A DNA stretch of 64,000 nucleotides from Chloroflexota bacterium (GTDB taxonomy: Bacteria > Chloroflexota > Anaerolineae > CG2-30-64-16): assembly GCA_026389845.1 (NCBI GenBank), contig JAPLHB010000051.1, positions 1 through 64,000 on the forward strand, given 5' to 3'. Position numbers and translations under genes: made by a program. The notes under the pieces are model-generated. The model was given only the letters and a program-made list of their open reading frames with translations, did not search any database and was not told the origin of the DNA. Below are positions 11,695 to 19,969 of the stretch, in pieces. Position 1 is the stretch's first letter. Every line of letters starts with the position of its first letter.

Positions 11695-12201
11695 ATGAGC
11701 GAATTCGAACAACCAACCATCGAACCACCGAACCCGCCGACCCTGGAGGAGCAATTGGCCCAAGCGGAAGCCAAAGCCGCCGAATATCTGGATGGCTGGC
11801 AGCGGGCCATCGCCGAGTTGAGCAATGCGCGCAAGCGGATGCAGCGCGAACAGGCCGACTTCCAGGCCGCCGCGACCGTTCGCATCCTGGAGAAGCTGTT
11901 GCCGATCGCCGACGATGTAGATCGCGCCTTTACAGTTGTGCCGGCCGATCAAGCCAACAGCGATTGGGTCAACGGCTTCCGCATGATCCAGCGCAAGCTC
12001 CAGGCGTTCCTGGATGGTGAGGGCGTAACCCTCATCTCGACCGCAGGTCAGACTTTTGACCCGGCGCTACATCACGCCGTCACCCACGAAGAGGCCGACG
12101 GCTATTCCGAAGACCAGATCATCGCCGAAGTGGGCCGCGGCTATCGGCTGGGAGACAAGGTGTTGCGGCCAAGCATGGTAAGAGTGGCGAAGGGGATGTG
12201 A
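11695..12201 (+). CDS. grpE: Nucleotide exchange factor GrpE
   Basis: 168 aa. Long N-terminal helix (LEEQLAQAEAKAAEYLDGWQ then RAIAELSNARKRMQREQADF) and a C-terminal beta-wing (QTFDPALHHAV, then GYRLGDKVLRPSMVRVA). It releases ADP from DnaK. It lies between hrcA and dnaK, so it is probably under the same CIRCE control. AAGGAG lies upstream of the start at a rather long spacing. Confidence 0.95.
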   Translation: MSEFEQPTIEPPNPPTLEEQLAQAEAKAAEYLDGWQRAIAELSNARKRMQREQADFQAAATVRILEKLLPIADDVDRAFTVVPADQANSDWVNGFRMIQRKLQAFLDGEGVTLISTAGQTFDPALHHAVTHEEADGYSEDQIIAEVGRGYRLGDKVLRPSMVRVAKGM

Positions 12202-12320
12202 TGCGTGAAACGTGATGCGTGAATTGGACCGAACGGTTCGCCGTCTTCACGCAGTACGAAGCACGCAGTATGCAGTACGATGCATGCAACACGCTATACG
12301 CAACACGCAGCACGAGTCTC
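12201..12320. repeat. CGCAGTACGAAGCACGC-type degenerate tandem repeats
   Basis: GTGATGCGTGAAACGTGATGCG and later ACGCAGTATGCAGTACGATGC / ACACGCAGCACG words fill most of the grpE-dnaK gap. No promoter was identified there. Confidence 0.7.
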
Positions 12321-12378
12321 TCATCGGCAGAACTAACTCTCAAAACAGCAATTCTCTCATCGAAGGAGTACGATCACA

Positions 12379-14285
<1,907 letters not shown>

Positions 14286-14286
<1 letters not shown>

Positions 14287-14864
14287 TGGAACCTCTCCGC
14301 GTCCTCATCGCCGATGATGAGAGCATCCGCCTGTTGAGCCTGCGCGCTCAATTGGCGGCGCTGGGCCACCGTGTCGTCGCCGAAGCATCTACCGGCGAAG
14401 AGGCGGTGGCCCTGGCCGACCGGTGGCGACCCGATCTGGCGATCCTCGACATCAAGATGCCGCTGATGGACGGCATCGAGGCTGCCGAGCGGATCACCCA
14501 GACGCGGCCCATCCCCATTATCCTCCTCACCGCCTACAGCGAGGCGCAACTGGTCGAGCGCGCCGCGCAGGCCAACATCTCCGCCTACCTGATGAAGCCG
14601 GTTTCCGAAGAAGACTTGCTCCCCGCCATCACCCTGGCCCTGGCCCGTTTCAAGCAATTTCAGGCGCTCCGGCAGGAGGTGGCCGACCTGCGCGAAGCGA
14701 TGGAGGCGCGCAAGCTGATCGAACGCGCCAAGGGTATCCTCATGCGCCGTCTCAACCTGACCGAAGACGAAGCCTTTCGCCGCCTGCAGCGGCAGAGCCA
14801 GGAAGGCAACCGCAAGCTGGCGCAGGTGGCGGAGGCGATCATCGTGGCAGATCAGATGTTATGA
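14286..14864 (+). CDS. ANTAR-domain response regulator (AmiR/NasT type)
   Basis: 192 aa. The receiver domain (1-120) has acidic D10/D11, phospho-Asp D55 in AILDIKMP and Lys 104 in YLMKP. A coiled-coil linker leads to an ANTAR RNA-binding domain about 130-185 (LIERAKGILMRRLNLTEDEA). ANTAR proteins act as antiterminators by binding paired hairpins in target leaders. Overlap with dnaK by one base (TAATG) implies co-translation with the heat-shock operon. No cognate kinase is adjacent; the target RNA is unknown. Confidence 0.93.
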
Positions 14865-14876
14865 GGTAATTGCCGC

Positions 14877-14905
14877 TAGACATTCAGTCCGGTCTGGTGT
14901 ATGAT
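14877..14905 (+). promoter_or_regulatory. Promoter of the DUF433/DUF5615 pair (copy 1)
   Basis: TAGACA, 17-nt spacer, TATGAT, then a CCGGAGG ribosome site before ATG 14927. 26 of 31 bases from 14877 match the promoter at 15676. Confidence 0.75.
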
Positions 14906-14926
14906 CGTGGCCGGAGGTAATAATCC

Positions 14927-15175
14927 ATGAATGGAAACCAGTTGCTTGAGCGAATTACCGCCAATCCCCGGGTCATGGTCGGCAAGCCGGTGATCAGGGG
15001 CACGCGCTTGACCGTCGAGCACATCCTCAACCTGCTGGCTCACGGCGCAACCGAAGCGGAGATACTGAACGAGTACCAGGGGCTGACTCACGAGGACATC
15101 CAGGCTTCCCTACTGTTCGCAGCTCAATCTCTGGAGAGCACCCTGTTCATGCCGCTGGCGATGGAGCCTGCCTGA
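14927..15175 (+). CDS. DUF433 antitoxin-like protein
   Basis: 82 aa. Motifs NPRVMVGKPVIRGTRLTV, ILNLLAHGATEAEILNEY and LTHEDIQASLLFA are those of the DUF433 winged-helix family. This family regularly pairs with DUF5615 PIN-like proteins as putative VapB-like antitoxins. The stop and the next ATG overlap (TGATG), supporting a two-gene module. Function in this organism is inferred from pairing only. Confidence 0.9.
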   Translation: MNGNQLLERITANPRVMVGKPVIRGTRLTVEHILNLLAHGATEAEILNEYQGLTHEDIQASLLFAAQSLESTLFMPLAMEPA

Positions 15176-15525
15176 TGCGTTTTCTCGTGGACGAGTGTAC
15201 TGGCCCAGCCGTCGCGCTATGGCTGTGCGAGCATGGGCACGACGTTTTCTCCGTGTATGACGAAGCGCGCGGCGTGGATGACCCTGACGTGGTGCAGAAG
15301 GCATTCGCCGAGAATCGAATTCTGATCACCAATGACAAGGACTTCGGCGAACGAATCTATCGGGAAGGTCGTCCGCACAGAGGAGTCGTGCTTCTGCGAC
15401 TCGAAGATGAGCGGGCTTCGGTCAAGATTGACACGATTCGGCGACTGCTTGCCGGCTATGCCGACCAACTCGCCGACCATTTCGTGGTGGTGACGGAGGA
15501 GCGAGTCCGCTTCGCCCGAAAGTAG
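15175..15525 (+). CDS. DUF5615 PIN-like toxin-type protein
   Basis: 116 aa. Starts MRFLVDECTGPAVALWL (the first acidic site of the Mut7-C/PIN-like fold) and carries RILITNDKDFGERIY with the second Asp cluster, plus GVVLLRL. This is the usual partner of DUF433 proteins and a probable RNase. It begins on the last base of the DUF433 stop. All acidic core residues appear present, so the module looks intact. Confidence 0.88.
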   Translation: MRFLVDECTGPAVALWLCEHGHDVFSVYDEARGVDDPDVVQKAFAENRILITNDKDFGERIYREGRPHRGVVLLRLEDERASVKIDTIRRLLAGYADQLADHFVVVTEERVRFARK

Positions 15526-15575
15526 CTGACCGCTGCCGCGACTCCCACTGCCAGACCCACCCCGCGGAGCCGACA

Positions 15576-15689
15576 ATGCCACGCCTACGAATCGTACTTG
15601 CGCTCACCGCCTTGTTCCTGGCGGTCTGTAGCTCCGCAGGCTCGCTGCCGCCTACCCCTCCGCTGCAGCCCGTGTTAGACATTCTGTGA
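15576..15689 (+). pseudogene. Signal-peptide stub (truncated secreted protein), copy 1
   Basis: 37 aa (MPRLRIVLALTALFLAVCSS...) consisting of a signal-peptide-like helix with a Cys in a loose lipobox, then stop. It resembles the stub at 16520 (MTRLRIALALITLLLAA). The 3' end overlaps the second promoter copy. Probably a remnant of a secreted-protein gene cut by arrival of the neighbouring modules; a short functional peptide is possible. Confidence 0.45.
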
Positions 15690-15704
15690 AGTCTGATGTA
15701 TGAT
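15676..15704 (+). promoter_or_regulatory. Promoter of the DUF4160/DUF2442/DUF2283 group (copy 2)
   Basis: TAGACA, 17-nt spacer, TATGAT, nearly the same sequence as copy 1 at 14877-14905. Confidence 0.75.
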
Positions 15705-15733
15705 CGGGACAAGTCGAGACAACGGAGAACATC

Positions 15734-16003
15734 ATGAGTCCCAAAGTGCTCGAGGCCGGCAACCTCATCTTTTGGTTTCACAGCTACGACGCCCGGCACG
15801 AGGAGCGGGCGAGTGTTCACGTGGGCAAGGGTTCGCAGGACGATTACAACGATGCCAAGGTTTGGCTGGAGCCGGAAGTCGAGGTGGCGCGACCAGGGCG
15901 TACGCTACGAAGCCATGAACTGAACCGAGCGCTTCAAGCGATCAGACAGAATCGGGATTACCTGTTGGAGGCGTGGTATGGCTACAAGCGCGGTGTTGAT
16001 TGA
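15734..16003 (+). CDS. DUF4160 family protein
   Basis: 89 aa. Contains IFWFHSYDARHEERASVHVG and LEPEVEVARPGRTLRSHELNR ending in NRDYLLEAWYGY, the pattern of DUF4160. This family usually sits directly before a DUF2442 gene, as here, and the pair is suspected to be toxin-antitoxin-like. ATG 15734 is preceded by GGAG. Overlaps the next gene by 26 nt. Confidence 0.85.
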   Translation: MSPKVLEAGNLIFWFHSYDARHEERASVHVGKGSQDDYNDAKVWLEPEVEVARPGRTLRSHELNRALQAIRQNRDYLLEAWYGYKRGVD

Positions 16004-16301
16004 TGAGGAGTTGGAAGTCAAGCAGTACGAGGTGCAGTACCCGATTTCGGCCTACGTGTTTCCCAAAGAGGCGCGGATCCATTGGGCGCGCTTCGACGAC
16101 GAATACATGCACGTGGAATTGACCGATGGTCGCATTCTCTCTATGCCGCTGTGGTGGATCCCGACTTTGTATAACGCCGCGCCCGAAGAGCGGGAGAAGT
16201 TCGAGATCGGACGGAATCGCACCATGATCGTCTGGGATCCGGACAAGTGCGCGATCAACGACGAGGTGTGTATTGCCGATTACCTGGGGCCATGTGCATG
16301 A
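15978..16301 (+). CDS. DUF2442 family protein
   Basis: 107 aa. Core: YVFPKEARIHWARFDDEYMH, LTDGRILSMPLWWIPTLYNA, then the block FEIGRNRTMIVWDPDK. DUF2442 has a NE0471-like N-terminal fold; biochemical function is unknown. It overlaps both neighbours (26 nt upstream, ATGA downstream), so the three genes form one translational unit. Confidence 0.85.
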   Translation: MATSAVLIDEELEVKQYEVQYPISAYVFPKEARIHWARFDDEYMHVELTDGRILSMPLWWIPTLYNAAPEEREKFEIGRNRTMIVWDPDKCAINDEVCIADYLGPCA

Positions 16302-16492
16302 AAGAGGAACTGTTCAATGACGCTCTGTACTTCCGATTGACCGATGCCGCGATCTTCGAGTCAGAAGAGGTCCAGCCTGGCGTGATCCTGGACTTCGATG
16401 AGAAGGGTCGCGTCGTCGGAGTTGAGATGCTGGCCCTGAGCACACGCACCGAGCCGGAGAAGCTGCACATGCTCCAGTTCGAGACGGCGTAG
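16298..16492 (+). CDS. DUF2283 family protein
   Basis: 64 aa from ATG 16298, which overlaps the DUF2442 stop (ATGA). ALYFRLTDAAIFESEEVQPG and VILDFDEKGRVVGVEMLALS are the DUF2283 signature (YDxexDalyi-type short beta protein). The family is common beside DUF4258/DUF2442-type small genes; activity is unknown. Confidence 0.85.
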   Translation: MKEELFNDALYFRLTDAAIFESEEVQPGVILDFDEKGRVVGVEMLALSTRTEPEKLHMLQFETA

Positions 16493-16519
16493 TAGCATCC
16501 ATCCCAAAAGGAGCTGCCG

Positions 16520-16636
16520 ATGACCCGCCTGCGCATCGCCCTCGCGCTCATCACACTGCTCCTGGCGGCCCGTAGACCCGTTGTTGCCAGCGCAGACGCG
16601 ATGGGTGAGCGACGCGGATTTGACTTGAGGAGATGA
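16520..16636 (+). pseudogene. Signal-peptide stub, copy 2
   Basis: 38 aa (MTRLRIALALITLLLAARRP...) with a good AAAAGGAG ribosome site. Similar in protein and DNA to the stub at 15576. After a signal-peptide-like helix the frame closes quickly. Confidence 0.4.
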
Positions 16637-16644
16637 CTTGCACG

Positions 16645-16819
16645 ATGAGCCAAGTTTTCACGACGGTGCTACACAAGGAAGGCAAGCTGTACGTGGCCGA
16701 ATGCCCGGAGGTCGGCACGGGTCAGCCAAGGCTATACGATTGAAGAAGCAGTCGTCAGTCTCAAAGAGGCGACAGAGTTGTATCTGGAAGAATTCCCGCG
16801 ACCCGCGATCTCTCGATGA
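16645..16819 (+). pseudogene. HicB-like antitoxin, frameshifted
   Basis: Begins MSQVFTTVLHKEGKLYVAEC-PEVGT. After a one-base shift near 16719 it continues SQGYTIEEAVVSLKEATELY-LEEFP, the HicB beta-alpha core. The uncorrected frame stops after RLYD. No HicA toxin is adjacent. Either a pseudogene or an indel in the assembly. Confidence 0.7.
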
Positions 16820-16913
16820 GTTCATGGCGAACCTGTAGCATCCGATCTGGCTGATTTTCCGAACTCGGCAATTGGGGAGGTCCTGTCTTCACGCCAAAAC
16901 ATGACCTACATCA

Positions 16914-16942
16914 TTGCCCCCCACTCCACTCTCTGGCATACT
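16914..16942 (+). promoter_or_regulatory. Possible promoter upstream of the CODH/ACS leader
   Basis: TTGCCC, 17-nt spacer, CATACT; both boxes are imperfect. It would start an RNA near 16949. Confidence 0.4.
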
Positions 16943-16948
16943 AACCCC

Positions 16949-17041
16949 GTCTCATAACCCCGCAGGCTGACGATGGCCTGCAACCGGCACAGGTGGTGAA
17001 CGCCTGCCCGTTTCGTCGCGCGCGAAGGGGCGGGCGTTTTT
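16949..17041 (+). ncRNA. Candidate structured leader RNA with intrinsic terminator
   Basis: About 93 nt. Hairpin 1 pairs GCAGGC (16962-16967) with GCCTGC (16976-16981) around TGACGATG. A second very GC-rich hairpin (17001-17036, CGCCTGCCC with GGGGCGGGCG) is followed by five T. A short transcript ending before the Cys-rich gene and acsA would be an attenuator or a small RNA. I do not recognise a named riboswitch class. The 16820-16913 stretch shows nothing else. Confidence 0.4.
17001..17041 (+). terminator. Intrinsic terminator upstream of the CODH locus
   Basis: Strong GC stem CGCCTGCCC / GGGGCGGGCG with loop around TCGCGCG and a TTTTT tail. Confidence 0.75.
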
Positions 17042-17043
17042 GT

Positions 17044-17126
17044 TTACGACGAAGGACGAGCGACGAAGGACCGCCGCGAGCGGGGTGTCATTCGGCCGGT
17101 CATTGGTCGTTCGTCGTTGGTCTCTA
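17044..17126. repeat. ACGACGAAGGACGAGCGACG-type repeat
   Basis: Degenerate ACGAAGGACGAGCGACGAAGG run and, 40 nt on, its complement-like TGGTCGTTCGTCGTTGG. It lies between terminator and gene start. Confidence 0.7.
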
Positions 17127-17789
17127 ATGGAGCAGTTCGTGCGAAGCTGTTGGCAAATCCGGCAGGAACTCTACGAAAAGGGCGGCGAGGGCAAACCGAA
17201 CGGCTGGCTGGTGGACTGCACCGAGTGCGTGATGTTCCACAGCGACCAGTCGTGTTGGGAGCAAGGCAGCGGCTCCCCCTGCTGCTGCGCGCCCGTCCAC
17301 GTCACCTGCGACTTCTGTGTCCTCTACATCGAGCACCGCCGCGAGATCGCCGAGCTGATCCAGGCGAACAAGCAATCCGGTTCAACCTCTGGCACGCCAG
17401 CGCACGCGCCTTCGGCCGCGCGGCTGCCCATTCCCAGCAAAGGAGACAGGTCAAACGTTATGGAAAAACTACAACTGAACGTCCCCGACATGTGGGCGGA
17501 CCATCACGTCCTCAAGGTGCGGGCTATCCTGAACGCGATGCCCGGCGTGCAGGATGTGACTGCCAGCTCCGCGTTCCGCATGGTTACACTGACCTTCGAC
17601 CCCGCCGTCAGCAGCGCCGGAGCGATCATGGGCACACTGGACGACGCCGGCTACTCGATCGCCACCGACGGCTCGGGTGTCATCGCCGAAAGCGTCCCTG
17701 TCGCTGATGGCAAACGCGATCCCGCCTGGACCCGCCTTGGCATGCGCCAGACGAAGACCGACGAGCGGGATTTAAAAACCAAACGCTAG
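17127..17789 (+). CDS. Cys-rich / HMA-like protein upstream of CODH
   Basis: 220 aa from ATG 17127; upstream in-frame codons come from a repeat. The N-terminal half has two Cys clusters: DCTECVMFHSDQSCW (C-x2-C-x9-C) and CCCAPVHVTCDFC. A Ser/Pro linker leads to an HMA ferredoxin-like fold from about residue 112 (VPDMWADHHVLKVRAIL, NAMPGVQDVTASSAFRMVTL) that lacks the usual CxxC. An AAAGGAG followed by in-frame ATG 17460 could express the HMA part alone. Its place just before acsA suggests a metal or Fe-S role in CODH maturation or electron transfer; this is inference. Confidence 0.65.
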   Translation: MEQFVRSCWQIRQELYEKGGEGKPNGWLVDCTECVMFHSDQSCWEQGSGSPCCCAPVHVTCDFCVLYIEHRREIAELIQANKQSGSTSGTPAHAPSAARLPIPSKGDRSNVMEKLQLNVPDMWADHHVLKVRAILNAMPGVQDVTASSAFRMVTLTFDPAVSSAGAIMGTLDDAGYSIATDGSGVIAESVPVADGKRDPAWTRLGMRQTKTDERDLKTKR

Positions 17790-17872
17790 AAGCTAGATTG
17801 CGCCTGCCAGCCGTCAGTTTCCAGCTTCCACGCCCGCGCAGCGGGCAGTCCAGCTTCCAGTTTCAGGAGCAA
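17788..17872. repeat. CTAGAAGCTAGA / CAGCTTCCAG-type repeat
   Basis: Degenerate GGAAGCTGG words in both orientations; same family as 41.88-41.95 kb. Confidence 0.65.
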
Positions 17873-17877
17873 CACTC

Positions 17878-19860
17878 ATGGCAAAAGTCAGCATCGTTCC
17901 AAGTATTGATCCGGCGGCCTGCGGAATTCTGGATTACGCCACGGAAATGGGCATCCAGACGTCTTTCAGCCGCGCGGCCGATTTCAAACCCTGCACCATC
18001 GGCAACGGCCAGTCCGGCATCTGCTGCAAGAACTGCTACATGGGACCGTGCCGTCTGACCAAGGACGGGCAGGTAGGCATCTGCGGCGCGACCGCGGATA
18101 CTATCGCCGCGCGCAACCTGGCGCGCGCCATCGCCGCGGGGGCGGCTGCACACTCCGACCATGGTCGCGATCTGGCCTTCACCCTGCATGCCGTCGCGAC
18201 GGGCGAAGCCCAGGGCTACGAGGTCCGCGATGAGGCCAAGCTCTACTCGGTCGCAGCCAAGCACGGCATCCCGACCAAAGGGCGCACGGTCAAGGAGATC
18301 ACCCTCGACATCGCCAACAAGGCGATCAGCGAGTTCGGCCAGCAGCGCGGCCAGTTGAGCTATCTCTCGGTTGCGCCACCCAAGCGCCAGGCGATTTGGA
18401 AGGAACAGGGCGTGGCCCCGCGCGGCATTGACCGTGAGGTCGTCGAGATCCTGCACCGTACGCACATGGGCGACGACCAGGACGCCAGCCACATTCTTAC
18501 AGCCGCGATGCGCACCTCGCTCTCCGACGGTTGGGGCGGCTCGATGTGGGCCACCGATATCTCCGACATCCTTTTCGGCACCCCCAGCCCCAAGGTGGGC
18601 GAGGTCAACTTGGGCTGCCTGGAAGAGAAGCAGGTCAACATCATCGTCCACGGCCACGAGCCGACTCTCTCCGAGATGATCGTGACCGCGGTTCAAGACC
18701 CCGAGCTGATCGCCTACGCGGTGAGCAAGGGCGCGGAGGGCATCAACCTGGCCGGCATCTGCTGCACCTCCAACGAGGTGATGATGCGCCAGGGCATCCC
18801 GTCGGCCGGCAACTTCCTGAACCAGGAGTTGGCGATCCTCACCGGCGCCATCGAGGCGATGGTGGTGGACGTGCAGTGCATCATGCAATCGCTGACCGGC
18901 GTGGCGAGCCATTTCCACACCGAAGTCATCACCACCAGCCCGAAGGTGAAGATCACCGGCGCGACCCACATCGAGTTCGACGAGCACCACGCGCTGGATA
19001 TTGCCAAGAGCATCGTGAAACGCGCGTGCGATAACTACGTCAACCGCGGCGAGACGCGCATCCCCAAGTCGAGCGCGCAAGCCGTGGTGCCGGGGTTCAG
19101 CCACGAATACCTCAACTACATGCTGGGCGGCTTCTACCGGCAGTCGTTCCGACCGTTGAACGAAGCCATCGCCTCGGGCCGTATCCGCGGCGTAGCGGCC
19201 GACGTCGGCTGCAACAACCCCGGCCTGACGCAGGACAAGGCGCACATGGACGTCATCAGCGCGCTGCTGAAGAACGACGTCCTGATCGTCAGCACCGGCT
19301 GCGGCGCGCTGGCCGCAGGCAAATACGGCTATCTGCTGGGTGAAGCGGGCCTCGACAAGGTCGGCCCCGGCCTGCGCGAGATCTGCGAGACAATCGGCAT
19401 CCCGCCGGTGCTGCACCTGGGGTCCTGCGTGGACAACAGCCGCATCTTGACCATCTTGAGCCAGATGGCGACCGAAGGCGGCCTTGGCGACGACATCAGC
19501 GACATCCCGGCCGTAGGCCTGGCGCCCGAATGGATGAGCGAGAAGGCGCTGGCCATCGCCTCATACTGCGTCGGCTCCGGCGCCTACGTCATCATGGGCG
19601 TTCGCAACCCGGTGTACTTCTCCGATGGCGTGACCGACATCCTCTCGAAGGAGTGGGAAGGGCGCTTCGGCGGCAAGCTGGAGTTCGTGGTCGAGGCCGA
19701 GGAGATCGTCAAGAAGACGCTGGAGCACATTGACAAGAAGCGTGCCGCACTCAAGCTGCCCGTCTACGACGCGAACCACTTCGGCGCTTCCGGCGACGCA
19801 GCGACGGAAGCGTATTTCGAGCTGCCGCTGGAAGAGCAGATGGCGGAGATGTACGGGTGA
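17878..19860 (+). CDS. acsA/cooS: Anaerobic Ni-Fe carbon monoxide dehydrogenase catalytic subunit
   Basis: 660 aa. Interconverts CO and CO2; in the Wood-Ljungdahl pathway it supplies CO to acetyl-CoA synthase. The N-terminal Cys set (C39, C49, C50, C53, C58, C69: GICCKNCYMGPCRL...GICG) matches the D- and B-cluster ligands. C-cluster motifs follow: VHGHEPTLSE, GICCTSNEV, DVGCNNPGL, STGCGALAAGKYG, LHLGSCVDNSR and SYCVGSGAYVIMG. It is followed by acsB, so it belongs to a CODH/ACS complex rather than a stand-alone energy-conserving CODH. No cooC or cooF lies beside it. Confidence 0.97.
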   Translation: MAKVSIVPSIDPAACGILDYATEMGIQTSFSRAADFKPCTIGNGQSGICCKNCYMGPCRLTKDGQVGICGATADTIAARNLARAIAAGAAAHSDHGRDLAFTLHAVATGEAQGYEVRDEAKLYSVAAKHGIPTKGRTVKEITLDIANKAISEFGQQRGQLSYLSVAPPKRQAIWKEQGVAPRGIDREVVEILHRTHMGDDQDASHILTAAMRTSLSDGWGGSMWATDISDILFGTPSPKVGEVNLGCLEEKQVNIIVHGHEPTLSEMIVTAVQDPELIAYAVSKGAEGINLAGICCTSNEVMMRQGIPSAGNFLNQELAILTGAIEAMVVDVQCIMQSLTGVASHFHTEVITTSPKVKITGATHIEFDEHHALDIAKSIVKRACDNYVNRGETRIPKSSAQAVVPGFSHEYLNYMLGGFYRQSFRPLNEAIASGRIRGVAADVGCNNPGLTQDKAHMDVISALLKNDVLIVSTGCGALAAGKYGYLLGEAGLDKVGPGLREICETIGIPPVLHLGSCVDNSRILTILSQMATEGGLGDDISDIPAVGLAPEWMSEKALAIASYCVGSGAYVIMGVRNPVYFSDGVTDILSKEWEGRFGGKLEFVVEAEEIVKKTLEHIDKKRAALKLPVYDANHFGASGDAATEAYFELPLEEQMAEMYG

Positions 19861-19861
19861 T

Positions 19862-19945
19862 TGAGTATTGGATATTAGGTATTAGGTGTCAGATATTAAG
19901 TGTTGGCTTCCTTCAATATCCAATACCTAATACCCAATATCCGTC
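19862..19945. repeat. TATTGGATATTAGGTATTAG inverted tandem repeat
   Basis: AT-rich TTGGATATTAGGTATTAGG-type words followed by their complement (CCTAATACCCAATATCC). Its base composition is very unlike the flanking genes. It separates acsA from acsB and could form a hairpin in the mRNA. Confidence 0.75.
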
Positions 19946-19969
19946 CGCAAAAGACGGAGGAACACACAC

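Noticed and set aside
17040-17126. Upstream extension of the Cys-rich protein
   Set aside because: Encoded entirely by an ACGAAGGACG-type repeat and a terminator tail; the Met at 17127 begins the non-repeat sequence.
17863-19416. 517-aa open frame opposite acsA
   Set aside because: Antisense shadow without motifs; acsA is certain.
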